64,000 bases of DNA from JAMZMI01 sp963848175 (GTDB taxonomy: Bacteria; Bacteroidota; Bacteroidia; Cytophagales; Cyclobacteriaceae), in the NCBI GenBank assembly GCA_963848175.1, contig CAWKCO010000009.1, positions 1 to 64,000 of the forward strand, in the 5' to 3' direction. Each line of letters begins with the position of its first letter. The stretch's first letter is position 1. Below the pieces are notes generated by a model. That model was not told the DNA's origin and searched no databases. It was given only the letters and a program-made list of their open reading frames with translations. Made by a program: the position numbers and the translations under genes. Positions 26,790-36,539 of this stretch are shown piece after piece.

Positions 26790-29105
26790 CTAATCTTCAT
26801 AGTACCCATAGCCATACCCCGCGTAAGAGCTTCCTCCTTTCTTGACCGAGTTGAAAACCACTGTAAGATTGGTAAACTGATTTCTTTTTCTTAGGTTTTC
26901 AATTGCTTTAACATACTCTCTCTTAGAATATTCAGCACGCATTACATATATCTGAATATCAGAATTTTTCATAGATAGCACAGCATCCGTCACAAGACCA
27001 ACCGGCGGAGTATCCAGAATAACCATATCATACCTTGTTTTAAGCTCATCAAGCATTACTTGATATTCTTTATGCAAAATCAACTCTGATGGATTAGGAG
27101 GATTAGGGCCCGCTGGAATATAGTCCAAGGTTTCAATATTGGTCTTACGAATACAATCATCTAAGGAACATTTTCCAATCAAGTGAGTACTCACACCATT
27201 CACTCCTGGCTCATCTCCAAATGCCAAATGAACTTTTGGCTTCCGCATGTCTAAATCGACTATGCACACTTTCTGATTGGAGAATGCAATGATTGCCGCC
27301 AAATTCACTGACACAAAGGTCTTTCCCTCTCCACTCACTGTCGAAGTAATGGTTATTATTTGATTTTCCTTTGCTCCCTGTAAAAACTCCATATTCGTTC
27401 TAATCGTTCTCAGGGACTCACTTATGACAGACTTAGAGCTAGGACTTATCACCAACTTCGTAACGGCTAGCTTTTCACTGGTGTAATAAGGCAATGTTCC
27501 TAAAAGTGGAACTTTTATTAATCTTTCGAGCTCCTTTACGCTAGTAATATTGTTATTTAAAAAATACCTTAGTACTATAAAAATGAATGAAACTACAGCA
27601 GCAAGCGCCACCGCAATAGCATAAATGATCGGAATTTCTGGTTTAATTGGAACAACAGGTAAGGTGGCTGGTGATAGAATAATAAAGTTTGTTACAGTAC
27701 CTGCTCTTGATATCTCAAGCTCCATTTTGGAGCTGCGCAGGGATAACTGGAAACTCTCCTCAAGTCCATAAAATCTGCGATTCTTACCATATTCTGTACT
27801 CATAGAAGGGAGTTTAAAAAACTCCTTTTCCAACTCTTTCCTATTTCCCTGAAGCTCTAAAATAGACTCCTTTACTTTACCGATATAATCTGCTACAAGC
27901 TTGGTAACGTCCGCTTCATAACCCTGGTATTGCTGATCGAGGCGTTTTACGACAAACGAATTTTCGTTGTAAGACATCAAAAGGCGATCTCTCTCAGTTT
28001 TTATTCGCCTAAAATCTGAAAGTGTTTTTTGCAACTTTCCAGAAAGGCTCAATGAAGTCAGCTCATCCGCCAAAAGTGAACTATCCATATCCAAATGCTC
28101 AGAAAGAAACTCTGCATCGAGCAGTCTTCTCTTTAGTTCTATTTCTTGAGAATCTAAGCGCTCTAATACACCTATATATTTACCAATATCTCCACTCAAA
28201 CTTTGCGTTCGATTATCGATAATGAAATTTTCAAAATAACTTTCATACTCATAGAGGTTATCCTCTCGCAGCGCGATTTGCTGCTCTAAGAAATCTATCT
28301 TTTGCTCAACTGCCCTATTCTTTGCCTGACGGGTATAATCTAAATACAATGTATCAATGGCCTGAACCATATCTCTAGCTTTGTATCGATTATAATCAGT
28401 GAAAGATATCTGTATTGTTTTTGCATTGAAATTCTCAGGCTTTACTATTAGGCTTCTTCTCAAATAATTAATAAGCCGACTTCTGCTATTTATTATGAAG
28501 TAATATTTACCCTCAGAAGAAGCACTGAATGAGTTAGACTTTTCAATCAACAGGTTTACTTGGTCATTGCTTATTTCCTCTCCGAATTTGTGTACCTGAC
28601 TGTAGGTATTTGCTCCGTATGTGTAGCTAAGAAGGAAATGCCCTCCATCCTGCACTGTGACATCTATAGGTCTGTCATAGAGTCCTGCATCTTTTATCTT
28701 ATGAGAAACCACAAACGGGCTGTTTCCATATCTCTCATCTTCAAGGAAATTGCCGTAGTAAAAATATGAGACATCCTGTCCTATTTCGTCTACCACAATG
28801 GATAAAAAGAGATCTGATTTCAAAATCTCTATTTCCCCAGACATTTCACCGACATTCACAGCTCCAAGATTCGAAAGTCCAAGTGCAGTAGCTTCGCTCT
28901 GAATATCTAGTTTTAATAGAGAATCTGATTGATAAACAGGTTTGCTCCAACGAATAAAGAGCAAATAAGCAACAGCTATGCTGACAACAAAAAAGAACAG
29001 AATGTATATTAAGCTCTTTTTTACAATATGGAGAAACTTCTCAAAATCAAATGAATTGAGTAAGTCATCATCGTTTTCAAAGTTACTGTTCGTTTCCTCG
29101 CCCAC
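26790..29105 (-). CDS. Wzc-type polysaccharide co-polymerase with tyrosine autokinase
   Basis: 771 residues from a GTG that overlaps the stop of the Wza-like gene by one nucleotide. Two membrane segments (about 32-52 and 495-520) flank a large periplasmic Wzz domain with coiled-coil. The cytosolic C-terminus has Walker A SGEGKTF near 590, Walker A' VDLDMRKP, Walker B VILDTPP, and a Tyr cluster (YAGYGYGYYED) at the very end for autophosphorylation. It controls chain length and export of capsule or exopolysaccharide together with Wza and the CpsB phosphatase. Confidence 0.93.
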   Translation of the reverse strand: MGEETNSNFENDDDLLNSFDFEKFLHIVKKSLIYILFFFVVSIAVAYLLFIRWSKPVYQSDSLLKLDIQSEATALGLSNLGAVNVGEMSGEIEILKSDLFLSIVVDEIGQDVSYFYYGNFLEDERYGNSPFVVSHKIKDAGLYDRPIDVTVQDGGHFLLSYTYGANTYSQVHKFGEEISNDQVNLLIEKSNSFSASSEGKYYFIINSRSRLINYLRRSLIVKPENFNAKTIQISFTDYNRYKARDMVQAIDTLYLDYTRQAKNRAVEQKIDFLEQQIALREDNLYEYESYFENFIIDNRTQSLSGDIGKYIGVLERLDSQEIELKRRLLDAEFLSEHLDMDSSLLADELTSLSLSGKLQKTLSDFRRIKTERDRLLMSYNENSFVVKRLDQQYQGYEADVTKLVADYIGKVKESILELQGNRKELEKEFFKLPSMSTEYGKNRRFYGLEESFQLSLRSSKMELEISRAGTVTNFIILSPATLPVVPIKPEIPIIYAIAVALAAVVSFIFIVLRYFLNNNITSVKELERLIKVPLLGTLPYYTSEKLAVTKLVISPSSKSVISESLRTIRTNMEFLQGAKENQIITITSTVSGEGKTFVSVNLAAIIAFSNQKVCIVDLDMRKPKVHLAFGDEPGVNGVSTHLIGKCSLDDCIRKTNIETLDYIPAGPNPPNPSELILHKEYQVMLDELKTRYDMVILDTPPVGLVTDAVLSMKNSDIQIYVMRAEYSKREYVKAIENLRKRNQFTNLTVVFNSVKKGGSSYAGYGYGYYED

Positions 29106-29905
29106 TATTTAATTAAACCGTTAATTAATAAATAAAATCCAACGAACGTTGAAACCACGCTAAAGACAGGAGAAATATCCTTAATTGCAAGTTGCCATGG
29201 TCTTCGCCATGGCTCAATATAAATAATATCGCCAGACTCAATATCCACAATCGTTTTTTGCATACCTGCGATAGTTGACATATCAATGTGGTAAACTATC
29301 GGATTAGTAAGGTCACCTCTCACTATTTTTATTTCACTTGCTTTGGAGCCTAGCTTAAGTCCTCCACTTAAAGCGAGAATCTCCACCAAAGTCATATTTT
29401 CATTCTGAAGAGGTATAACAGATGCACCTGCAGCATTGAAAACAATTACCCTTCTGCTTTCAACGGTGAGTTTCACAAAACTATCTACATAAAACTCATC
29501 ATAAGCTTGCTCCAACATGGCTTCCGCTTGATCTACAGTTAAACCTGACAACATTTTTTTCCCTATAATTGGAAGTTTCGCAGTTCCATCCACTTGAATG
29601 AGATATTTGATCCCTCCGTTTCTTTCATTTTGACCTTGCTGATTAAGATTATTCCTTCCCCCACCTGCGCCTCCTAAAAACTCATTATTTGGATCAACTA
29701 TCCGTTCCCCTTCGTTTGTAAAAACGATCAGCTCCACCCAATCATTAGTTTGTAATTGATAGTTACGCTCGGCCTGATCCAAGCTTGTAGCTAAATCTTC
29801 TTCCGAAAATTCTTCATTAAGTCTGAACATTAAATCCCGCTTATAAATTTTACAGCTAGATAAAAAAAGGACAAAAACTAAAGGTAATATTAAAAATCTA
29901 TTCAT
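29105..29905 (-). CDS. Wza-type polysaccharide export lipoprotein
   Basis: 266 residues from the ATG at 29905 (MNRFLILPLVFVLFLSSCK). Seven extra upstream codons have no signal-peptide logic. The lipobox Cys is at 17. A Poly_export domain begins after YQLQTNDWVELIV and a SLBB domain follows with VIVFNAAG. A C-terminal hydrophobic helix (VFSVVSTFVGFYLLINGL) may cross the outer membrane. It forms the outer-membrane channel for the polysaccharide handled by the Wzc-like kinase next to it. Confidence 0.9.
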   Translation of the reverse strand: MNRFLILPLVFVLFLSSCKIYKRDLMFRLNEEFSEEDLATSLDQAERNYQLQTNDWVELIVFTNEGERIVDPNNEFLGGAGGGRNNLNQQGQNERNGGIKYLIQVDGTAKLPIIGKKMLSGLTVDQAEAMLEQAYDEFYVDSFVKLTVESRRVIVFNAAGASVIPLQNENMTLVEILALSGGLKLGSKASEIKIVRGDLTNPIVYHIDMSTIAGMQKTIVDIESGDIIYIEPWRRPWQLAIKDISPVFSVVSTFVGFYLLINGLIK

Positions 29906-29972
29906 TTTCAGTATTCTACAAGTCAAAAGTAGATGAAAAATAGGTTAAAGAAGTATCCAAAAAGGATCATGA

Positions 29973-31082
29973 CTAAGAAGTAGTTAATTGTTGTATTTTC
30001 TCCAAATACAAGTCTATCACAATTTGCTCATTGAAGGTCTTTTCTATCCATACCCTTGAATTTGATGCCATTTCATTTTTTACCTCCTCATTAAGATTTA
30101 GATAATCAAGCATCTTATCAGCCAAATCTTGTGGATTTTGAGGGTCGAACAGAAACCCATTGTATCCATTTTTAACCACCTCTCTGCAGCCAGGGACATT
30201 AGATGCCAACAACACTTTGGCCATCGCTCCTCCTTCCAGCAGCGTACGAGGCGTTCCTTCACGATAACTTGGCAGTACGACAACATGCGCTTGCGCAAGA
30301 ACTGGTCGCACATCTGAAATATGATCCGTATAAACAATCAACCCTTCATCGATCCATTCTTTAAGTTCGTTAGCGCTAATAGAGCGAGCATGAGCTTCAT
30401 CCAAAGCTCCAACAAGCTGAAATTCAATATTATCCATTTGCTTCTTCACCAAACGAATCGCTTCAATGTAATCCCTAACTCCTTTTTCGATAATCAACCT
30501 AGAGATCATTAAGAAAACAGTTTTGCCCTGAACACTCGATTTTGTAGGAGTAAATGCACTGATGTCAATTCCAGAACCAGGAAGCAGACTTGTTTTCGCT
30601 GGGTCCAGCTTGATAATTTTTAAAAAATCATGACTGTCTTCAGCGTTTTGAAAGAACACCCATTTGTTATACCTAAAGCTGAAATTGTAGAGTCGTACTG
30701 CTAACGCTCGAACAATTCCCGTCCACAAAAAAGTAGTACCTAAACCACTCACATTACAAATACAAGGGATATTTAATGTGCCAGAGGCAATAGACCCGTA
30801 TAGGTTTGGCTTGATGGTGTAAGTAAGGACAACATCTGGCCTGATTTTTTTTAGGATTTTTCTCAAAGCAGAAAGTAAGAACAAATCTTTCACTGGATTC
30901 ATGCCTGTTCCTTCCATTTCCAAAGGCTCGTACTGACATCCCCAGCCTATAAGTTTTTCGCTATATTCATCTTTGGGGGCAATAGCGATCACCTCATCTC
31001 CGCGCTTAAGCAGAGCTTGAACTAAACCCTTTCTGAAATTGTAGATATTCCAGCTCGTATTTATTACGATGGCTATTTTCAA
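29973..31082 (-). CDS. GT4-family glycosyltransferase
   Basis: 369 residues from a TTG start. The GT-B fold shows a Rossmann N-terminus (KIAIVINTSWNIYNFRKGL), a hydrophobic VVLTYTIKPNLYGSIAS, and in the C-terminal half GSGIDISAF, LMISRLIIEKGV and PSYREGTPRTLLEGGAMAKV with the EX7E-like donor site. It probably adds a sugar to a lipid-linked glycan, like PglA or related transferases. It is the first gene of the operon with Wza, Wzc and CpsB, 68 nt upstream of the Wza gene. Confidence 0.88.
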   Translation of the reverse strand: MKIAIVINTSWNIYNFRKGLVQALLKRGDEVIAIAPKDEYSEKLIGWGCQYEPLEMEGTGMNPVKDLFLLSALRKILKKIRPDVVLTYTIKPNLYGSIASGTLNIPCICNVSGLGTTFLWTGIVRALAVRLYNFSFRYNKWVFFQNAEDSHDFLKIIKLDPAKTSLLPGSGIDISAFTPTKSSVQGKTVFLMISRLIIEKGVRDYIEAIRLVKKQMDNIEFQLVGALDEAHARSISANELKEWIDEGLIVYTDHISDVRPVLAQAHVVVLPSYREGTPRTLLEGGAMAKVLLASNVPGCREVVKNGYNGFLFDPQNPQDLADKMLDYLNLNEEVKNEMASNSRVWIEKTFNEQIVIDLYLEKIQQLTTS

Positions 31083-31126
31083 TAATCTATATAGTTAAAA
31101 CTTATATATAATTTTGTAACCTCTAA

Positions 31127-31142
31127 GATACGTAGATACGTA
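31127..31142. repeat. Tandem GATACGTA repeat in the GT4/hflX divergent gap
   Basis: Two adjacent 8-bp copies of GATACGTA, each containing the palindrome TACGTA. They lie midway between the divergent starts, so a regulatory site is possible. Short enough to be chance. Confidence 0.3.
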
Positions 31143-31170
31143 GTGACATTCCAGAGATTGCTTTGAAAGT

Positions 31171-32310
31171 ATGAATGAAACAAAAAAAGCGGATGAATAT
31201 GGGGTGCTGGTAACAGTCACACCCAAGTCTCAGTCCGATGAAAAAACCAAAGAATTTTTAGATGAGTTAGCATTCTTATCTGAAACAATAGACATCAAGA
31301 TAGAAAAGAGGTTTGTCCAAAAATTGGAAAATCCAGAAACGCGCACCTTTGTAGGTAAAGGAAAACTGCAAGAGATCAAAGAATTTGTAGAGGCAAAGAA
31401 AATCAAAAATGTCATTTTTGATGACGATCTGAGTCCTTCGCAAATGAGGAACTTGGAAAAGGAATTAGGGGTCACTATCTACGACAGAAGCTTGTTGATC
31501 CTTGAAATCTTCTTAAAAAGAGCTCAAACTACGCAAGCCAAAACACAAGTGGAGTTGGCCAGATTTCAGTATCTCCTGCCTCGACTTACACGCATGTGGA
31601 CTCACCTTGAAAGACAAAAAGGAGGAACAGGAACAAGAAGTGGAGCTGGAGAGAAAGAGATAGAGACCGATAGAAGAAATATCCGCAATCAAATCAACGT
31701 ACTGCGCAAAAAGCTAGACAAAATAGAATTGCAAGCGGAAACGCGAAGAAAATCCCGAGATGGAGTAGTACGGGTAGCCTTGGTAGGATACACTAATGCG
31801 GGCAAATCCTCATTGATGAGACTATTGAGCAAAGAGGATGTATATGCTAAAAATGAACTCTTCGCGACGGTAGACTCTACGGTTCGAAAAGTAGTTATTG
31901 ACCAGATTCCATTTTTGCTATCAGACACGGTGGGTTTCATCCGCAAACTGCCTCACAATCTCATTGAGTCTTTTAAGTCCACCTTAATGGAGGTAAAAGA
32001 AGCTGATATTTTACTTCATGTTATTGACGTTTCGAACCCTTCTTATGAAGACCATATCAAGGTGGTGGAAGATACGCTGGTAGAGATTGGCGCGGCGGAC
32101 ATCCAGACGATAAAGGTGTACAATAAAGCTGATATGCTTACGGAAGAATCTGATATGTACGGTCATAAAGAATCAATTACGGACGATAGCATTTTCGTAT
32201 CGGCAACTGAGAAGTATCATTATGAAGAGCTGCGACAGCTAGTAGGCAAAGAGGCAGCCAAAGTGCATTACAAAATTTATCCTAACTACCTGAGAACGCA
32301 GACCTATTAA
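31171..32310 (+). CDS. hflX: GTPase HflX
   Basis: 379 residues. The N-terminal HflX domain has FVGKGKLQEI and VIFDDDLSPSQMRNLE. A coiled-coil linker carries GAGEKEIETDRR. The G domain has G1 GYTNAGKS (206-213), G3 DTVGF and G4 NKAD. HflX splits stalled or hibernating 70S ribosomes after stress. It diverges from the exopolysaccharide operon and is followed by tRNA-Arg. Confidence 0.95.
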   Translation: MNETKKADEYGVLVTVTPKSQSDEKTKEFLDELAFLSETIDIKIEKRFVQKLENPETRTFVGKGKLQEIKEFVEAKKIKNVIFDDDLSPSQMRNLEKELGVTIYDRSLLILEIFLKRAQTTQAKTQVELARFQYLLPRLTRMWTHLERQKGGTGTRSGAGEKEIETDRRNIRNQINVLRKKLDKIELQAETRRKSRDGVVRVALVGYTNAGKSSLMRLLSKEDVYAKNELFATVDSTVRKVVIDQIPFLLSDTVGFIRKLPHNLIESFKSTLMEVKEADILLHVIDVSNPSYEDHIKVVEDTLVEIGAADIQTIKVYNKADMLTEESDMYGHKESITDDSIFVSATEKYHYEELRQLVGKEAAKVHYKIYPNYLRTQTY

Positions 32311-32384
32311 GTAAATACCTGTTAAGCCCAAAAGGGCAATTTCAAAATTTCAGAGCATTCCAAAATAGTTAGGTGGCTTCTGTT

Positions 32385-32392
32385 TAGTTTTG
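32385..32392 (+). promoter_or_regulatory. Candidate -7 box (TAGTTTTG) of tRNA-Arg
   Basis: TAGTTTTG matches TAnnTTTG and is 30 nt upstream of the tRNA 5' end. Confidence 0.45.
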
Positions 32393-32421
32393 CGCAGCAA
32401 AAAAGGCATACCGCTTTTTTC

Positions 32422-32493
32422 GGTCCCATAGTTCAACGGATAGAATAGAAGTTTCCTAAACTTTAGATCCAGGTTCGATTCCCGGTGGGACCA
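32422..32493 (+). tRNA. tRNA-Arg (anticodon CCU)
   Basis: Acceptor strands GGTCCCA and TGGGACC pair fully. The anticodon arm is GAAGT-TTCCTAA-ACTTT, giving CCU that reads AGG. The T loop TTCGATT and discriminator A are present. The T stem has one mismatch. The CCA end is not encoded. A terminator follows within a few bases. Confidence 0.93.
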
Positions 32494-32494
32494 C

Positions 32495-32528
32495 AAACCC
32501 TCTTTAATAAATGTTAGAGAGGGTTTTT
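32495..32528 (+). terminator. Terminator after tRNA-Arg
   Basis: AAACCCTCT pairs with AGAGGGTTT around a 14-nt loop and runs into a T tract, directly behind the tRNA. Confidence 0.8.
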
Positions 32529-32622
32529 CTTTTTATTATCGATCTTTATTAAGTCCTGATGTCTTAGGGCTATTGCACTAAAAAGCGGCAAATAACACCC
32601 AATCAAACCAGTGCATCACGAT

Positions 32623-33546
32623 CTACTTCTTACTCGCGTTAAAAAGCTTCTGCTTCTCTTCTTTGCTGAGACTATCGTATCCTGAGTGAGAGATTTTATC
32701 CAAGATAGCATCAATCTCTACCTGATCGGGTTTTTCTACCGTCGAGCTACTCGCATATGTATTTTTAGTCGTAGCGCGATTTGACTTGTGCGTAACCTTG
32801 ATTTTTGGTTTGGACACAAAAAAGCTGGACACCCAGTCCGTCACAGCTATCACCCAAGCGCCTATATCATTGCCTTTTCTTATCTGTGAGATAAATAGCC
32901 AGCCTATTGCTGCGCCACCCAAGTGGGCGATGTGGGCGATGTTGCCACCAGCATTACCTCCGGACGATCCCAAAACAGATAATACCACGTAAAAAGCCGC
33001 GATGTACTTGATTTTGACAGGCCCTAGCAAAAGCAAGAAAAAAGTATAGTTAGGAGTGAGCACAGCCGCCGCAACAACTACAGCATATACAGCTGCAGAG
33101 GCACCCAACATGCCAGCGATCATTGGAGCTTGGTTATTGAAATAGGGAATGAAATTGTATACAATAAGATAAGCCACGCCTCCTGCCAGTACGCCAAGCA
33201 CGTAGAGACTAATCACTTTTTTATTTCCTAAATACTCCAAAATCAGTTTCGAAAACCAGTAGAACACAAGCATATTCATCAGAATATGAAAGATATCTGA
33301 AAGGCTATGCGCAAAACCATAAGTGAGCAAAGTCCACGGTCGCGAGAGAAAATCTGAGAAAAGCGGCGGGATAGAAAACTGATTGTAAACCACCTCAAAA
33401 ACGCCTTCTATTCCAGCGAAATCAGACACTAAAGCAAGAACACTTAGAAAAAGATATACCACTACATTGATAATGATTAGCTGTGCAGGGGCATTGTTTG
33501 GCTTTTGCCAAGCGTTCTTAAAGTCGTTGAAAATGCTGTTGTTCAT
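32623..33546 (-). CDS. Rhomboid-family intramembrane serine protease
   Basis: 307 residues with six membrane segments. The catalytic Ser lies in GMLGASAAVYAV and the His in NIAHIAHLGGAAIGW. FSDFLSRPWTLLTYGFAHS and NMLVFYWFS are typical loop-1 and TM2 motifs. A ~75-residue charged, probably cytosolic tail follows. It cleaves membrane proteins within the bilayer. It is last in the run (membrane protein)-mutL-rhomboid-rhomboid, 9 nt after the other rhomboid. Confidence 0.9.
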   Translation of the reverse strand: MNNSIFNDFKNAWQKPNNAPAQLIIINVVVYLFLSVLALVSDFAGIEGVFEVVYNQFSIPPLFSDFLSRPWTLLTYGFAHSLSDIFHILMNMLVFYWFSKLILEYLGNKKVISLYVLGVLAGGVAYLIVYNFIPYFNNQAPMIAGMLGASAAVYAVVVAAAVLTPNYTFFLLLLGPVKIKYIAAFYVVLSVLGSSGGNAGGNIAHIAHLGGAAIGWLFISQIRKGNDIGAWVIAVTDWVSSFFVSKPKIKVTHKSNRATTKNTYASSSTVEKPDQVEIDAILDKISHSGYDSLSKEEKQKLFNASKK

Positions 33547-33555
33547 TATTTCGTA

Positions 33556-34356
33556 TTAATAAAAGCGTTTGCTCTTTCTGGCCCAAAATTTTATCAAAAT
33601 AAATGCGATGAGCGCTCCTGCCAAATGGGCAAAATGCGCCACATTGTCCCCCGGGATACGCTTAATCTCTAAATATAGTTCAAGCAAGATGTAAAATAGA
33701 ATAACATATTTAGCCCTCACAGGTATTGGCGGAAAGAGCAGCATTAGTTGCGTATTCGGGAAGAGCATACCGAAAGCCATCAAAATCCCAAAAACCGCAC
33801 CCGAAGCACCCACCATAGTTCCATTCGCATACACATCAAAAATTTGACTCACGTAAGCTTTACTTTGTGAGATGTAAGAACGATCATCTGCATGGTCATA
33901 GTACTCGTCAGAAAAATCAGCGAGCATGTCCGTATTGTTGCTAGAAACTTTATAGTCTAGGATAAACAGCCTAAACTTATCTGGATCGGGATTTTCCATA
34001 TAAGCCTCCATCTCTTGCTTCATCGGAAGTTTTTCTACCAAATCCACAATACCATAAAGCACCCCAGCACCTACTCCACAGATAAGGTAAAACGTCAGAA
34101 ACCGCTTAGATCCCCAGACTTGCTCCAGCATGGGACCAAACATAAATACGGCAAACATATTACCAAAAAGGTGCATCAAACTGCGTGTATCGTGCAGCCA
34201 CATGTAAGTGAAAAACTGCCAAGGAGCCCACTCTTCTGAAAAAACCACGCGTAGCGCCAGCCAGTCATTCAGCGGCAGTTTTAGTATCCATTGCACAAGC
34301 GCGATGACTATATTGATGATCAATATATTCTTCACTATAGGGGTCATTCTCATCAT
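33556..34356 (-). CDS. Rhomboid-family intramembrane serine protease with loop insertion
   Basis: 266 residues. Catalytic Ser in TMVGASGAVFGILM, His in HFAHLAGALIAF, and WQFFTYMWLHD and HLFGNMFAVFMFG mark the early segments. A hydrophilic insertion of about 70 residues (around 115-180) precedes the catalytic Ser helix, which is unusual. The ATG overlaps the mutL stop (ATGATGA), so its translation is coupled to mutL. Confidence 0.9.
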   Translation of the reverse strand: MMRMTPIVKNILIINIVIALVQWILKLPLNDWLALRVVFSEEWAPWQFFTYMWLHDTRSLMHLFGNMFAVFMFGPMLEQVWGSKRFLTFYLICGVGAGVLYGIVDLVEKLPMKQEMEAYMENPDPDKFRLFILDYKVSSNNTDMLADFSDEYYDHADDRSYISQSKAYVSQIFDVYANGTMVGASGAVFGILMAFGMLFPNTQLMLLFPPIPVRAKYVILFYILLELYLEIKRIPGDNVAHFAHLAGALIAFILIKFWARKSKRFY

Positions 34357-36200
34357 GAGCTAAACCAAGTTTGTATTTTATCTAATCCTATTAAAACGTA
34401 AGTGGGCGTACCGTCTGGGGTGTAATTTGGTTGCTCACAGGCAAAAAGCTGGTCGATGAGTCGATCGGACTCTTCGTTGGTCAAGCTTTTGCATTTCAGA
34501 GTGGCCGTGCGCTTGGCCAGCGAGCGGCTCAGATTTTCTTTCTGCGAAGATAGCCCCAACTCGTTTTTATTAAATTTGAACTGCTCCAGCAATTCTTCAA
34601 AAACTTCTTTTTCATTGCAACTGGCCAGCTCCGCAGGCACTCCCTGGATCACGATCATCTGCTGTCCCATCTCTTCAAATTCAAAACCCAACCCGATGAT
34701 CTCTGGTTTGATCTCCATTACGAGTGCATAGTCTGAAGGGTTGAGCGCAACCTGCTGTGGAAAAAGACACGACTGAGAAGCACCCGTTTTATTCACGAGC
34801 TTCTGCTGATATCGCTCAAAGAGAATCCGCTCAAAAGCGGCCTTTTGATCTATAACCACCATGCCAGAGCGCACCTGACGAATCACATATTTGTCATGAA
34901 GCTTCAGAGAACCACCAGAGGCTTGTGTCATCGGTTGTGGCTTATTGATGGCGCTAGAAAATGTCATTACTTCACCTTCATGCTCTGTGCCCAAGGCTTC
35001 TTTTTCCATTTGCTCAGGAGAAACCAAATCCTCCTGCTTGGCTGTGGCATAAAGCGACTCCCAGTTGGTAGCGCGATCTCTGCCTGAGTCTATATTTTTG
35101 AATTGAGCGTATTGCCGATCCTTGGAGGTGTCGTGTGGACGCTGATCAAAAGAAGACTTCATGAAATGCTCGAAATTCACATCCGTAGAAAAATCCAAAG
35201 AAGGGGTGACATTGAAAGCGCCCAGTGCCTGACGAATGGCTGATTTGATAATGCCATAAACTGTACGATCGTCATCAAACTTTACTTCTGTCTTAGTAGG
35301 ATGCACGTTGATATCTACATGTATCGGGTCAATCTCTATAAACAGCACATAAAAAGGGTGATATTCCTCTTTGAGCAAACCCTGAAAGGCTGTAACCACG
35401 GCATGGTTGAGATAACTATTCTTGATAAAGCGGTTGTTAACAAAAAAGTACTGCTCCCCTCGGGTTTTCTTTGCAAACTCAGGCTTGCCGATGTAACCTT
35501 TCACCGTCAGATGCGGAGTAGCCTCCTCACATGGAATCAACTGCTGCTGATAGTTTTTTCCGAAAAGTTGTACGATGCGCTTAGATAACTTGCCGCTTTC
35601 CAGTTGGTACATTTCCAGATCATTGTTGATCATGCACATGGCCACTTTCGGATTAGCCAGAGCTATGCGTTGAAAATCTTCCGTGATATGACGCAGCTCT
35701 ACAGGATTGGATTTAAGAAAATTTCTGCGTGCTGGCACATTATAAAATAAATTCTTTACTGCAATAGAAGTTCCTTCTTTCGTAGCAACAGGTTCTTGAA
35801 TTTTCACCTCCGAAGCTTCTATTTGAATGTGCGTGCCCAAATCATCCTCACGTCTTTTGGTTTTCATCTCTACCTGAGCCACTGCCGCTATAGAGGCAAG
35901 CGCCTCGCCACGAAAACCCATAGTCATGATTTTGAAAAGATCCTCTGCGGTTCGGATTTTGGAAGTCGCATGTCGCTCAAAACTCATGCGTGCATCGGTC
36001 ACACTCATACCTTTACCATCGTCAATGATCTGAATAAGTGTTTTTCCTGCTTCTTTAATGAGTAGTTTGATGGAAGTGGCACCCGCATCGATGCTGTTTT
36101 CCATCATTTCTTTCACCACAGACGCTGGACGCTGTACCACCTCTCCAGCGGCTATTTGGTTGGCAATACTATCTGGTAAAAGACGAACAATATCTTCCAT
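34353..36200 (-). CDS. mutL: DNA mismatch repair protein MutL
   Basis: 615 residues. The GHKL ATPase has ENSIDAGA (Asn/Asp of motif I), DDGKGM and TMGFRGEALASI, then NVPARRNFL and VNVHPTK. The C-terminal dimerisation domain carries VIDQKAAFERILFE where endonuclease MutL proteins have DQHAxxExxxxE, so His is Lys. The last motif reads YTPDGTPTY instead of CPHGRP. The gene lies directly after a 112-residue membrane protein and overlaps a rhomboid gene. Confidence 0.95.
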   Translation of the reverse strand: MEDIVRLLPDSIANQIAAGEVVQRPASVVKEMMENSIDAGATSIKLLIKEAGKTLIQIIDDGKGMSVTDARMSFERHATSKIRTAEDLFKIMTMGFRGEALASIAAVAQVEMKTKRREDDLGTHIQIEASEVKIQEPVATKEGTSIAVKNLFYNVPARRNFLKSNPVELRHITEDFQRIALANPKVAMCMINNDLEMYQLESGKLSKRIVQLFGKNYQQQLIPCEEATPHLTVKGYIGKPEFAKKTRGEQYFFVNNRFIKNSYLNHAVVTAFQGLLKEEYHPFYVLFIEIDPIHVDINVHPTKTEVKFDDDRTVYGIIKSAIRQALGAFNVTPSLDFSTDVNFEHFMKSSFDQRPHDTSKDRQYAQFKNIDSGRDRATNWESLYATAKQEDLVSPEQMEKEALGTEHEGEVMTFSSAINKPQPMTQASGGSLKLHDKYVIRQVRSGMVVIDQKAAFERILFERYQQKLVNKTGASQSCLFPQQVALNPSDYALVMEIKPEIIGLGFEFEEMGQQMIVIQGVPAELASCNEKEVFEELLEQFKFNKNELGLSSQKENLSRSLAKRTATLKCKSLTNEESDRLIDQLFACEQPNYTPDGTPTYVLIGLDKIQTWFSS

Positions 36201-36539
36201 CTAATGTTTCTTCGCGGGTTTTCTGAAACGGAAATAAAGGTAAACTGGCACGGCGAGCCACAGCGCATACAAAATTTCATTACCAAAATACAACCAGCCC
36301 ACCACTCCCAATCCGAGCACCGATGCAATAATCAACTGCAAAAAAGACTGACTTGGAATACTCGCAGATTTCCGCTCAAAACTAATGCGTCCAGAAACAT
36401 ACGTCGGCTCTTCACCATTCATCTCGCGCTTGATCCTTTCAGTTCGCTGCGCAATTTCTTCCTTGATAGGATCATAATAGCGAGGAGTGATTTCAAATCG
36501 TTTGTATTTGTTTACTTTTATGAATGATGGAAATTTCAT
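36201..36539 (-). CDS. Small two-helix membrane protein, 112 residues
   Basis: The N-terminal half is charged (KRFEITPRYYDPIKEEIAQR), then two hydrophobic helices (about 65-85 and 87-105) and a basic end (FRFRKPAKKH). The RYYDPIKEE segment is familiar from Bacteroidota proteins encoded next to mutL, but I cannot name the family. The stop abuts the mutL start, so the two are co-translated. Confidence 0.75.
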   Translation of the reverse strand: MKFPSFIKVNKYKRFEITPRYYDPIKEEIAQRTERIKREMNGEEPTYVSGRISFERKSASIPSQSFLQLIIASVLGLGVVGWLYFGNEILYALWLAVPVYLYFRFRKPAKKH

